Counted from the first letter of the stretch, positions 35,575 to 44,587 are shown. The stretch is 51,054 nt of DNA from Nitrospirota bacterium (GCA_003695915.1 RFGF01000129.1:1-51054); one strand, 5' to 3'. The notes: generated by a model not told the origin, from the letters alone. Translations and numbers: made by a program.

Positions 35575-36804
35575 TTACTGCATAGGGGTCAACAGCGTGA
35601 AGGCCCATTCGATCGCACTCAAATAGGCATCTCGAAGAACCGTTAAAGCAAGGTTCTCGCAGCAAACCGCCTCCCATTCTCCTCGCTCATAGGCCACCAC
35701 TGATTGAAGTGTTCGTCCCAAACGCCCTTTATAAGCAACTAAGGCTTCGACGATCTCTGGAGCCAAAGGCAAGGCTTCGACAATTTCTTTCATGTCACGA
35801 TCGAAAAGGCTGTCGAGGACAGAGAATAATCCTACGGTAAAAAACTGTTCGGCTTGATCTGGGCACAACCGCATGCCCAGCAATTGGCACATTCGGGCCC
35901 TCACGGCAGCCAACACCAACAGTTCAAAAGGTTTGTCCTCTACACTCGAGAGAATAATAAGACTCATCCAAGCTCGGAGGCGATCGAGCCCTACAAAACA
36001 CGCCGCTTGACCGATTGAGGTGACCGTTTTGGGAAGCCCCCAATATGCCGAATTTACATACCGCAGAATCTTATAACTCAAGGACAGATCGTGTTTGATC
36101 AATCCTTCCAGCTCCAAGATAGTGATATCGGGATCTTGGAGTTTGGCGAGCAACATCAGCAATGTCATCTTCTGAGCCGGCAGACGCTTTCCTTCGACAA
36201 TTTTCGGCTTACAAAAGAAATATCCTTGAAAATATTCGAACCCGCGTTCCCGGCACCATTCGAACTCCTCGTGTGTTTCCACCTTTTCCGCCAACAACTT
36301 CACAGAATAGTCTCGAAGAAGCGCCACATGGTCTTCCAATGCTTCAGGGGACAGTGCGCGAATATCTACCTTGACGATCGAGGCGAGTTCGAGAAATGGG
36401 CGCAGCGAATCATGAAACGCAAAGTCATCCAATGCAAGGATGTAGCCCTGATTCGTGACCTCGCGCAAGGCTTCAACAATGCATTGGTCGGGCTCGACTG
36501 TTTCGAGCACTTCCAACACAACCCGATTTTTTGGAAACACTCGAAACGAACGTTCCAGAATAATCCCTCGTGTCACATTGAGAAAGGCCAGACGGTCTCC
36601 CACAATCGTCTCAAGTCCGATATCCAAAAATGTGTTCAGCATGACTTGGGCCGTGGCAGCATCGCCATCCACAACAGCAGCACGATCGGGCCGTTCTTGG
36701 CGATACAGCAGTTCATAAGCAAAGACATTGAGCGCACGGTCATAAATGGCCTGCCGCGCAACCAGAGCGGTTGAAATAATGTCAGATGGCGAAGTCGTGT
36801 TCAT
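35575..36804 (-). CDS. EAL-HDOD two-domain signalling protein (YuxH-like)
   Basis: A 409-aa cytoplasmic protein. The N-terminal EAL-type domain (about 10-210) has degenerate signature FAYELLYRQ in place of EAL, with LALDDFAFHD, VKVDIRAL, LAEKVET and FQGYFFCKP following the EAL fold. The HDOD domain follows (about 215-400; YKILRYVNSAYWGLPKTVTSIGQA). The YuxH/CdgJ architecture is known from regulators that bind c-di-GMP or partners instead of hydrolysing it; loss of the canonical EAL Glu and other residues suggests no phosphodiesterase activity. ATG 36804 is preferred over 36816. Downstream and upstream genes give no clue to its pathway. Confidence 0.9.
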   Translation of the reverse strand: MNTTSPSDIISTALVARQAIYDRALNVFAYELLYRQERPDRAAVVDGDAATAQVMLNTFLDIGLETIVGDRLAFLNVTRGIILERSFRVFPKNRVVLEVLETVEPDQCIVEALREVTNQGYILALDDFAFHDSLRPFLELASIVKVDIRALSPEALEDHVALLRDYSVKLLAEKVETHEEFEWCRERGFEYFQGYFFCKPKIVEGKRLPAQKMTLLMLLAKLQDPDITILELEGLIKHDLSLSYKILRYVNSAYWGLPKTVTSIGQAACFVGLDRLRAWMSLIILSSVEDKPFELLVLAAVRARMCQLLGMRLCPDQAEQFFTVGLFSVLDSLFDRDMKEIVEALPLAPEIVEALVAYKGRLGRTLQSVVAYERGEWEAVCCENLALTVLRDAYLSAIEWAFTLLTPMQ

Positions 36805-36940
36805 AGATGACATCATTTACACTGATGATTTCTGTGACCACCAAAAGCGACGAGAAACGCACACAGCTACAGGTCAGAAGGAATTGTGAGAAGCAATGAT
36901 CCTATGGTATAGAAATGGTCAGCCTTTCGATACGGGCCGT

Positions 36941-36946
36941 TATACT
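36941..36946 (+). promoter_or_regulatory. Possible -10 box of the tRNA promoter
   Basis: TATACT at 36941-36946 is one base off the TATAAT consensus and lies 15 bp before the tRNA 5' end at 36962. The -35 region (about 36918-36923) is poor (GTCAGC). Only the -10 is credible. Confidence 0.3.
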
Positions 36947-36961
36947 TATCCTGAATCAAGT

Positions 36962-37037
36962 GGCGGTGTAGCTCAGTTGGTAGAGCAGCGGACTCATAAG
37001 CCGCGGGCCGGGGGTTCGAAACCCTCCACCGCCACCA
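36962..37037 (+). tRNA. tRNA with CAT anticodon (elongator Met, or Ile2 if lysidine-modified)
   Basis: 76 nt, cloverleaf by eye: acceptor GGCGGTG pairs with CACCGCC, D-arm GCTC/GAGC, anticodon loop CTCATAA (anticodon CAT), T-arm GGGGG/CCCTC with loop TTCGAAA, discriminator A and an encoded CCA tail (37035-37037). G1-C72 pairing excludes initiator tRNA-fMet. Elongator Met and Ile2 cannot be separated by anticodon alone; the body resembles elongator Met. The anticodon stem has one oddity, an A-G mismatch next to the loop (positions 31-39). Confidence 0.95.
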
Positions 37038-37091
37038 TTTCCTCAACGGAACAGAGAAAGAACCTGTCGTCAGGGTCCACGAAACGATAAG

Positions 37092-37982
37092 TTATGGCTG
37101 TGCGCAAGCTTTGATGGGAACTTCGACCACAACCCGCGTCCCCATTTGGGGTTGGCTCTGAATCTTGAGCTTGGCCCCGATTTTCTTGGCTCGCGCTACC
37201 ATATTGCCTAACCCATGGCCTTGTGCCTCGACAAGATCCACTTCGAACCCTCGACCGTTGTCTTTAATTTCCAACACAACGGCACCGTTCTTTTTCGTCA
37301 TCGACACCCATTCCCGAGATGCTCGGCCATGCTTCTGGCTATTGCTGATCGCCTCCCGCACAATGTGAAGCAATTGAGTCCCCTCTTCTTTTGATACATA
37401 CTTGCCAATTCCCGGGTCGAGATGGATCTTCACTCGCGAAGGATGATCGCGAACCATCGAATCGATCAGAGAACGAAGGGAAAGCTCGAAATTCTCGCCG
37501 ACAAGGAGACCGGATTTCATCTCCTCTGTGACGCGCTGAAGATTGGCTATCGCCTCATTGATCAAGGCAAGCAAGAGGGTTGTAGGCTTTCCGACTTCGA
37601 CTGCAATTTTCAGTTGCTGGAATGTGCGGAGTAATCCTTCGTGGAGTTGTTGAGTCAGAGCCTGATGTTCTCGAAGTGCCTCGTAAAGCTGGTCGCTTCG
37701 TTTGCAAGTCACAAGAAGTGGAGCAATCAGGGCTACGCCGCCTACTATGAGCGCTGCGATCACCAAAGCCACCAATCCGTCGACTAAATTCGGAGTCTGC
37801 CAGGAATGATCTTCGATTAAGGTCATAAGCGGCATGGCACGATGAATAGTCATCAATGTTAATGCGCCCGCAATGAGCATCCACCCTATTCGTCGATGGG
37901 CATGACGAAGGCTTCGAACGGCAAAGGCCGCAGCTATGGCCTGCAAGACGACCGAAACCAGCCAAAGCGCCGTCGAGATCAT
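37092..37982 (-). CDS. Orphan sensor histidine kinase, HPK7-like (NarX/DegS class)
   Basis: A 296-aa membrane histidine kinase. Three hydrophobic N-terminal segments (LVSVVLQAIAAAFAV, WMLIAGALTLMTIH, LVALVIAALIVGGVALIAPLL) precede a short dimerisation helix with the phosphoacceptor in QQLHEGLLRTFQQLK; the canonical HPK7 box is ELHDG-LGQ, so the second Asp is a Glu here. The ATPase domain has the N-box REAISNSQKHG, G1 IKDNGRGF and G2 GHGLGNM. A good AAGGAG precedes the ATG. No response regulator adjoins it, which HPK7 kinases usually have next door. Confidence 0.85.
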   Translation of the reverse strand: MISTALWLVSVVLQAIAAAFAVRSLRHAHRRIGWMLIAGALTLMTIHRAMPLMTLIEDHSWQTPNLVDGLVALVIAALIVGGVALIAPLLVTCKRSDQLYEALREHQALTQQLHEGLLRTFQQLKIAVEVGKPTTLLLALINEAIANLQRVTEEMKSGLLVGENFELSLRSLIDSMVRDHPSRVKIHLDPGIGKYVSKEEGTQLLHIVREAISNSQKHGRASREWVSMTKKNGAVVLEIKDNGRGFEVDLVEAQGHGLGNMVARAKKIGAKLKIQSQPQMGTRVVVEVPIKACAQP

Positions 37983-38555
37983 CGGGACTCCTTCTGAATA
38001 ACAACATAACCTATTGTTCGTGGAAGCATGGCCGACAAGATCGACCAGAACATGGCAGGAACCTTAGATTTTGCTACCTCATCGCTGGGCTTATCGTTAT
38101 CGACCGCTCGGCAGCACCAAAAAAACGGGAAAAGGAGAGGGCCAAATCGGGCGGATTTGTCGCCAACCGATTCAGAACGAGGAGATGGGTTCCCAGTTCT
38201 GCTAGAGGCTCATCCATTGGGAACAAATCACGCGCGAGCCAAAGGCGATCGGTCTAGCCCTCTCCATAGACAGTAGCAAAACTCTTTTGGATCACCTGTT
38301 TTGAGGCCAGTATTTAATGTCGAACCCTCCAAATGCTCTTCCTATTTATCGGCCTCAGAGAATAAACGCTAAAGCATACCCGATAGGGATATATCGATGA
38401 GACCACACTTGTCCTCCAGTGCTTAACATGCCCCTCGCATCATCGATGATCATCTCCGTCATACCTATTCACCACACTTCCCCAAACGTGGTATTCCAAT
38501 CGCCTACGCACCATGACCATACTGCTTACATCATCGATGTTTGGGACCCAATCTT
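37983..38555. other. Intergenic region with repeated ATCGATG motifs
   Basis: About 570 bp with no supported gene. A stretch at 38028-38276 is open but has no ribosome-binding site or protein-like pattern. It contains CATCATCGATG twice (38438-38448 and 38529-38539, 91 bp apart), the first extended to a 12-bp palindrome ATCATCGATGAT (38439-38450). The second copy lies 17 bp before the small gene at 38556. Confidence 0.4.
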
Positions 38556-38894
38556 ATGCGGCTAATACTAGCTTGTCTCGTCGGGCTCATGTGCTGGACA
38601 GGCTCTCTTTACATAGAGCGACGGGGACCTGAGTCATCTTCTCCGTCCCAGCCGCATTCCTGCCAATCGATTCACCTGCTCTTCTTCCTGTCGTGGGCTC
38701 TTCATGAGGGAGTGGTTTCTCGCATTCATACTGATGCTACCGCTCTCACCGTTATCGTGCCACGGACGTGGTCAGCACTCGCGCCTTTCATTCGAAACGA
38801 TGTCAAATTAGCCTTGACGTGCGTTGCGAACGCAAATCATCTCGCGGTCGCATGGATCACGACCAATACGAGAACCGAATCGCGCACACATTAA
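38556..38894 (+). CDS. Possible small secreted protein (112 aa)
   Basis: A frame of 112 codons starting at ATG 38556 (GGGA lies 9-12 nt upstream). It begins with a hydrophobic signal-like stretch (MRLILACLVGLMCWTGSLYI), then a Ser/Pro-rich spacer and a strand-helix segment LTVIVPRTWSALAPFIR that looks like a small folded domain seen in other small exported proteins. No family recognised. It could equally be a chance frame; composition is only weakly protein-like. Confidence 0.4.
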   Translation: MRLILACLVGLMCWTGSLYIERRGPESSSPSQPHSCQSIHLLFFLSWALHEGVVSRIHTDATALTVIVPRTWSALAPFIRNDVKLALTCVANANHLAVAWITTNTRTESRTH

Positions 38895-38986
38895 TGGGCT
38901 CACCGCAATTACGCATTCCACGAACGCACGGGACAATTATTGCCACGTGGGCCAAATCTTCCATTAATGAGGGTCTTGCCCTGAAT

Positions 38987-40291
38987 CTAATTGGTCACGT
39001 CTATGGTTAACTGAGCGGGATAGAGAACGGATGTATCCTTGCGAAGACGGACCTCGCGGAGAAGCGTCGAGAGGCTGGGATGAACCATTCCTTGGTATGT
39101 CACAATTCCATTGGTTCGAATCGTGATCGGACGCGAAAAATCGATCAGCTGATCATTCAAAAACAAGCTATACCGCTTGACATGTGTGGTGGAGACGGTA
39201 ATGTCGTTAGGACGGATTATCTTTGCATCCAGTTTAGCGTACACCTTTCCTTCAATCAGTTCGTCGCGACTATCGATTAGATTCTCGGAAAAAGCAGCGA
39301 TACGATCCGTCACGTCGATCCGCACCCATGAGAACGACTGCAGATGTGTCGCATCACGCACCACGGTTACATGTCTAGGCAGGGAATGCCGCGCCTGCTC
39401 ATCAAACCACGCAATTAACCCCGGTAATTCTTCTCGTGGGAAAAAATGTCCGCCAGCATGCGGGTGCCGATAATGATGCTCGCGATACACATACCGAATC
39501 CCTCGACGATCCAACTCGTTCACCAATTCTCGGCTAAGCCAAACCGGCATGACGCGATCATAAAGCCCATGAATGACATACACTGCTGTCTGCCGTAAAT
39601 TGTCCAAAAATGGATACAGTACATCGTCGATACCGCTGGCCATGGGAGCGATGCCTGCAAATTGGTCTGCCCGATGCATCCCGATCAACCACGTTCCGAT
39701 TCCGCCATTCGACATTCCTGTTAAAAATAATTTATTGGAATCGATATGATAACGTGACCGAACGGCGGCCACTGTCGCGAGAACGAGTTCTTCTGCCTGC
39801 CGAGTCCACCAGGCTCCATCGGACATCGTCGGGCAAGCCAGAAGATAATCGCCTTTTAAGCGCGGCACCCAACGCTTCAAATACGAATCGCCGGTAAAAC
39901 CTGCGCCGTGCAGACAAACAATCAACCCGTAAGAACGAGAAGGATCATAAAACGGCGGGACAAACAATCCGTATCGATAGACTCGACCCTGTACACGGAT
40001 CGGCTGATCCGGTTGGATGCCAACCGGCATCTTGGCATATCGACGGGCTCCTTGTAACAGCAGGCTGACGGCTTCGACGGTTGCTTCAGGATGAACCGCG
40101 ATCCGTTTTGCCAAGACTCGGCCTTCATCGGCATCTTCAGCATTCACAAATCGTTGAACCAATTCAGGCAACGACAGCTCGTTCTTTCGCTGTTCACCGA
40201 TGGTAAGATCTGTCGCCCAGCTCGAAGAAGTGAGCAGGCTATTCGACACCCCGAACAGAACGATCACACTAAGCCATAACCACGAGCGCAT
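38987..40291 (-). CDS. Exported alpha/beta-hydrolase (feruloyl esterase/PHB-depolymerase-like)
   Basis: A 434-aa secreted hydrolase. A signal peptide (LWLSVIVLFGVSNSLL) is followed by a helical N-terminal region and the hydrolase domain (about 105-320): LIVCLHGAGFTGDSYLKRW, nucleophile motif LTGMSNGGIGTW (G-x-S-x-G), catalytic Asp in HGLYDRVMP and His in PHAGGHFFP. The last 115 residues are a beta-rich extra domain (TVVRDATHLQSFSWVRIDV). This pattern fits CE1-like esterases/PHB depolymerases acting on polymers or esters outside the cytoplasm. It follows ribD on the same strand but with a 122-bp gap, so is probably separate. The substrate is unknown. Confidence 0.85.
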   Translation of the reverse strand: MRSWLWLSVIVLFGVSNSLLTSSSWATDLTIGEQRKNELSLPELVQRFVNAEDADEGRVLAKRIAVHPEATVEAVSLLLQGARRYAKMPVGIQPDQPIRVQGRVYRYGLFVPPFYDPSRSYGLIVCLHGAGFTGDSYLKRWVPRLKGDYLLACPTMSDGAWWTRQAEELVLATVAAVRSRYHIDSNKLFLTGMSNGGIGTWLIGMHRADQFAGIAPMASGIDDVLYPFLDNLRQTAVYVIHGLYDRVMPVWLSRELVNELDRRGIRYVYREHHYRHPHAGGHFFPREELPGLIAWFDEQARHSLPRHVTVVRDATHLQSFSWVRIDVTDRIAAFSENLIDSRDELIEGKVYAKLDAKIIRPNDITVSTTHVKRYSLFLNDQLIDFSRPITIRTNGIVTYQGMVHPSLSTLLREVRLRKDTSVLYPAQLTIDVTN

Positions 40292-40413
40292 CGCACACCA
40301 CGATTTGAAGACATGCTTTCTTTACCCTAGCAACCTGTTTGAGAAAACATCAAAACGAGTGAACAGAGCTCACGTAAGCGGAAAGGCCTGGCCTGGGACC
40401 CGCGGACCGGATC

Positions 40414-41538
40414 TCATGTCTCAACTCGGCCTGTAATCAAAAGATCGCGCCCTAAAAAGCGAGTCGAAACATCCTGGACAGCAATCGCGGCCCGGAGGGA
40501 TTTAGGTGACTGCCCTCCAAAGACACCGATGGCATCCTGTCCACCGAGGAGACGCGGCGCGACATACAACAAGATTCGATCGATCAGTCTCAAGCGAAGT
40601 GCATCAGCGTTGATCAGACTTCCCCCTTCGATAAGGACGCTTCTCATCCCCCATCGTCCCAACGTTTGGAGGCATGCCTTCAACGAAACATGACCACGCT
40701 GCGACCGCACACGAACCACTCGAACTCCGCGTGATTCAAGGACCGCAATTTTCCGAGCAGGAGCCTGGACGGTCGTGACGACGTAAGTCGGCTGAATCTC
40801 GATCCCTTGACAGACCCGAGCTCGCAAAGGAATCCGCAAGCGACTATCAAGAATGACGCGCACTGGCTGCTTGATTTTGAGACGCGTATCGGGTGAATGA
40901 CCCCTAGCCGAGAGTTGAGGATCATCTTTGAGAACGGTGCCAATCCCCACTAAAATCGCGTCCACCGATCGGCGGATCCGATGAGCATGCTGGCGGGCTT
41001 CCTCACCAGTGATCCACTTGGATTCACCGGCTGCCGTCGCGATCTTGCCATCCAAGGTCATCGCGGCCTTGAGAATAACGAACGGACGCCCGGTGCGCAT
41101 CCAATGAATGTACGCTTCGTTCAAGCGTGTGGCTTGCGCCTCTAAACAACCGACCTCCACCGTAATGCCGGCCCGCTGCAGGGCTCGGATCCCGAGCCCA
41201 TTGACATGCGGGTTAGGGTCCAGCATGGCCACAACAATGCGACGTAGCCCGGCTTCGATGAGCGCCGGTACACAGGGCGGTGTCCGCTTGTTGCGATGGC
41301 AACAAGGCTCGAGGGTTACATAGAGCGTAGCACCCCGAGCGTGGCTCCCGGCTTGCTGAAGGGCAAGAATTTCGGCGTGTGGCTCTCCGGCCCTACGGTG
41401 GTATCCAGTCCCTACGATCGATCCGTTACGAACGATCACGGCCCCGACCATCGGATTAGGATGCGTACGCCCCCTGCCTTTTGCAGCAAGGCGCAGTGCT
41501 AATTGCATGAACGCGACGTCGCGAGGAGCCTCGCTCAC
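40414..41538 (-). CDS. ribD: Bifunctional riboflavin biosynthesis protein RibD (deaminase/reductase)
   Basis: A 374-aa enzyme performing the second and third steps of riboflavin synthesis. N-terminal deaminase (about 10-150): PNPMVGAVIV, zinc ligands PHAE and LEPCCHRNKRTPPC. C-terminal reductase (about 160-370): FVILKAAMTLDGKIATAAGES, SVLIEGGS and YVAPRLLGG. The start GTG 41538 overlaps the ppdK stop as GTGA and puts the RDVAFMQLAL segment, the normal RibD N-terminus, close behind; the frame extends further up inside ppdK but lacks protein-like sequence there. Other riboflavin genes are not in the window; the pairing with ppdK is unusual. Confidence 0.94.
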   Translation of the reverse strand: MSEAPRDVAFMQLALRLAAKGRGRTHPNPMVGAVIVRNGSIVGTGYHRRAGEPHAEILALQQAGSHARGATLYVTLEPCCHRNKRTPPCVPALIEAGLRRIVVAMLDPNPHVNGLGIRALQRAGITVEVGCLEAQATRLNEAYIHWMRTGRPFVILKAAMTLDGKIATAAGESKWITGEEARQHAHRIRRSVDAILVGIGTVLKDDPQLSARGHSPDTRLKIKQPVRVILDSRLRIPLRARVCQGIEIQPTYVVTTVQAPARKIAVLESRGVRVVRVRSQRGHVSLKACLQTLGRWGMRSVLIEGGSLINADALRLRLIDRILLYVAPRLLGGQDAIGVFGGQSPKSLRAAIAVQDVSTRFLGRDLLITGRVET

Positions 41539-44483
41539 CGTTTCGAGGGACGTTTCCGAGATCGTGGAGCGTTCACCGAGGCCGTTCGCCTTGATGAGGA
41601 TGGAGTCCGGATCGAAGCAGGAGAGCGCTTCGGCGTTCGCGAACTCCTTGCTCGTGTCTTTGCTCGAGATGCTCGCCCAGCGGGTGTTGTAGGAGATGAG
41701 ATGGCAGCCTGCGCTGCAGCCAATCTGGCAATGGGCACGCGATACGGCGAGCAGCTGACATATTGGAGACTCAACTGATGGCAAAATTCCACAGAACTGG
41801 GTTCACCGCCATGTTCGCCGCAAATCCCGAGTTTAATGGTGGGCCGTGTTTGACGCCCATCCTGAATCGCCCATTTCATTAAAGCGCCTACCCCTTCGCG
41901 ATCGAGCACAGCAAAGGGATCAAAGTCGAGAATGTTGTCTGCTTTGCGTTCGATCGGTTGTTTGCACATGCGGCACACCATCTTTTTCCAGTCGACATTC
42001 GTTCGCTGGCAATGCGGACAGCGATCCTGCCGATCCATATAGAAGCCGATGAACTTGGCCGCATCGTCCCTCGAGAAACCATACGTCGTTTGCGTGAGAT
42101 CGTTGGTGCCGAACGAAAAAAATTCGGCTTCTTCGGCAATGCGTCCAGCCGTGACCGCAGCGCGGGGCAGTTCGATCATTGTTCCGACCAAATATTCCAA
42201 TTTCACTCCATACCGAGCCATCGTGGCTTCTGCGACTTCCTGGATAACTTCCTTTTGCGCCTTCATTTCCGATGCCATGCCGACTAACGGGATCATAATT
42301 TCAGGCACAATTTTTTTGCCTTCCTGCGTAATTTCGCAAGCCGCCTCAAAAATGGCTCGACTCTGCATCCTCGTGATTTCCGGCATCATGATGCCCAATC
42401 GACATCCTCTTAATCCGAGCATGGGATTAAACTCATGAAGTTCCTCGACCCGTGCGAGCAGTCGCCTCTTTTCTTCAATTTCCCGAGGATCGCCGTTCAT
42501 GAGCTCTAACCGTGCCAGTTCCACCATCAATTGCTCACGTTTGGGGAGGAATTCGTGGAGCGGAGGATCGAGCAAGCGAATGGTCACGGGAAATCCTTGC
42601 ATCTGTCGATACAATCCGATGAAGTCTTGTTTTTGCAACGGGAGCAATTGATCTAAAAACCGCTCTCGCTCTTCCCGAGACGACGCCAAAATCATCTGCT
42701 GCATAATCGGAACGCGATCTTCGGCGAAAAACATATGCTCCGTCCGACACAAGCCAATCCCTTCGGCGCCGAATCCTCGAGCGATCTGGGCTTGTTCAGG
42801 GATATCGGCGTTGGCTCGGACTTTGAGCACGCGAAATTGATCCGCCCATTTCAGCAAGGTCGAAAAATAGCGGTACTTTTCCGAGGCCGATGGTTCCATT
42901 TTTCCCTGAATCACCTGGATCACTTCCGAATCGACGACAGCAACTTTTCCAGCGTAGACATGACCGGTAAATCCGTTGACCGCAATTTCGTCCCCCTCGG
43001 ACAACACCGCCGGCCCGATCCTCACTTTCCCATTTTCTAAAAATTCCATGTCCTCGCACCCGGCCACACAGACTTTTCCCATTTGTCGGGCCACAACAGC
43101 GGCGTGAGATGTCATCCCTCCCTTGGCCGTCAAAAACCCTTCTGCCGCATGCATTCCATGAATATCGTCCGGACTCGTTTCCTGGCGTACCAAAATCGTC
43201 CGTTCTCCTCGTTGTTTGAACTCCACGGCCCGTTCAGCGGTCAGTGCGATTTTTCCGGTGGCGGCCCCAGGTCCCGCAGGCAACCCCTTTCCGATCACTT
43301 GAGCCTTGGCTTCCTCCGCGCTTTCGAAAATGGGATACAAATATTGAGAAAGCTGCTCTGGCGCCACCCGCAGAACCGCCTCGCGACGATCGATGAGCCG
43401 CTCTCGAACCATGTCCACGGCAATGCGAACAGCCGCAATGCCTGTTCGCTTCCCGATTCGGGTTTGAAGCATGTACAGTTTGCCTTCTTGAATCGTAAAC
43501 TCGAGATCCAACATGTCTCGATAATGCTTCTCGAGTATCTTTTGTGTTTTGATCAATTCGCGATAAGCACCGGGAATTTTCTCCTTCAACGCCTCGACCG
43601 GCAAGGGAGTCCGAATGCCGGCTACCACATCTTCGCCTTGGGCATTCAATAAACATTCGCCAAAAAACTTCGGCTCCCCTGTTGCAGGATTGCGGGTAAA
43701 TGCCACACCGGTCCCAGAGGTTTCCCCCATGTTTCCAAACACCATCGCCACGATATTGACCGCCGTCCCCCATTCATCGGGGATGCCGTACAACCGTCGG
43801 TAGGTGACGGCACGGTCGCCATACCACGATTCAAAAACCGCTTGAATCGCCATGCGAAGTTGCTCAAAAGGATCCTGCGGGAATTCGCGCCCTGTTTCCG
43901 TTCGAACCAACTGTTTATAACGTTCAATCAAATCCCGCAAGGCTTCGACTGAAAGTTCCGTATCGAGCGTCGCTCCATATTCCTTTTTGACCTCTTCCAA
44001 CACTTCTTCGAACCGTTCACGCGGAATCCCCATCACCACGCTTCCGAACATGGCCATAAATCGTCGATAGGCATCAGCGGCGAATCGCGGATTGTTGGTC
44101 TTTTTGGCCAGCCCTTCCATCGTGTGGTCATTCAACCCGAGATTAAGGACGGTATCCATCATGCCGGGCATCGATGCACGGGCGCCGGAACGGACGGAGA
44201 CGAGAAGCGGATTGTCGGGATCGCCAAACACCGCGCGCATGGATCGCTCGACGCGCTTTAAGCCCTGCAATACCTGCTCCCACATTCCGGGAGGAAAGCG
44301 CTTCCGATGTCGAAAATATTCCACACAAGCCTCGGTCGTAATGGTCAAACCCGGAGGGACGGAAATTTTGAGATTGGTCATTTCAGCGAGGCCAGCTCCC
44401 TTTCCCCCGAGAAGCTCTTTCATCGAACCGTCGCCTTCTGCTTTGCCGTCAGCAAACAGATACACATACTTTTTGCGCCGCAT
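41535..44483 (-). CDS. ppdK: Pyruvate, phosphate dikinase with inserted Cys knuckle and basic tail
   Basis: A 982-aa dikinase interconverting pyruvate, ATP, Pi and PEP, AMP, PPi. ATP-grasp N-terminal domain: KGAGLAEM, VSVRSGARASMPGMMDT, GEVTSGTG-type GNMGETSGTGVAFTRNP. Swivelling domain with phospho-His: GGMTSHAAVVARQ. TIM-barrel PEP domain: GLCRTEHMF, GLRGCRLGI, MIELPRAA and FFSFGTNDLTQ. The usual family length is near 880-900: the excess is an insertion around 41925-42045 with CPHC and CRMC (C-x2-C, 11 residues, C-x2-C) and a 55-residue Ser/Arg/Pro/Lys tail after the normal end (LSLQYVSCSPYRVPIARLAAA). ATG 44483 follows AAAAGGAG; ribD overlaps its stop. It belongs to the glyQ-glyS-ppdK-ribD transcript. 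Confidence 0.95.
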   Translation of the reverse strand: MRRKKYVYLFADGKAEGDGSMKELLGGKGAGLAEMTNLKISVPPGLTITTEACVEYFRHRKRFPPGMWEQVLQGLKRVERSMRAVFGDPDNPLLVSVRSGARASMPGMMDTVLNLGLNDHTMEGLAKKTNNPRFAADAYRRFMAMFGSVVMGIPRERFEEVLEEVKKEYGATLDTELSVEALRDLIERYKQLVRTETGREFPQDPFEQLRMAIQAVFESWYGDRAVTYRRLYGIPDEWGTAVNIVAMVFGNMGETSGTGVAFTRNPATGEPKFFGECLLNAQGEDVVAGIRTPLPVEALKEKIPGAYRELIKTQKILEKHYRDMLDLEFTIQEGKLYMLQTRIGKRTGIAAVRIAVDMVRERLIDRREAVLRVAPEQLSQYLYPIFESAEEAKAQVIGKGLPAGPGAATGKIALTAERAVEFKQRGERTILVRQETSPDDIHGMHAAEGFLTAKGGMTSHAAVVARQMGKVCVAGCEDMEFLENGKVRIGPAVLSEGDEIAVNGFTGHVYAGKVAVVDSEVIQVIQGKMEPSASEKYRYFSTLLKWADQFRVLKVRANADIPEQAQIARGFGAEGIGLCRTEHMFFAEDRVPIMQQMILASSREERERFLDQLLPLQKQDFIGLYRQMQGFPVTIRLLDPPLHEFLPKREQLMVELARLELMNGDPREIEEKRRLLARVEELHEFNPMLGLRGCRLGIMMPEITRMQSRAIFEAACEITQEGKKIVPEIMIPLVGMASEMKAQKEVIQEVAEATMARYGVKLEYLVGTMIELPRAAVTAGRIAEEAEFFSFGTNDLTQTTYGFSRDDAAKFIGFYMDRQDRCPHCQRTNVDWKKMVCRMCKQPIERKADNILDFDPFAVLDREGVGALMKWAIQDGRQTRPTIKLGICGEHGGEPSSVEFCHQLSLQYVSCSPYRVPIARLAAAQAAISSPTTPAGRASRAKTRARSSRTPKRSPASIRTPSSSRRTASVNAPRSRKRPSKR

Positions 44484-44587
44484 ATCTTTGCTCTCCTTTT
44501 GACGAGTGCGTGAGTTCGTTTGCGCCATGCCTCGTCGTCAGCAACAGTGAACAGAGGATGAGACAACCGTCAACAACGCATATGGCA

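Noticed and set aside
38028-38276. 82-codon plus-strand frame after the histidine kinase
   Set aside because: No ribosome-binding site, low-complexity polar sequence and no domain; it sits in a stretch that otherwise looks non-coding.
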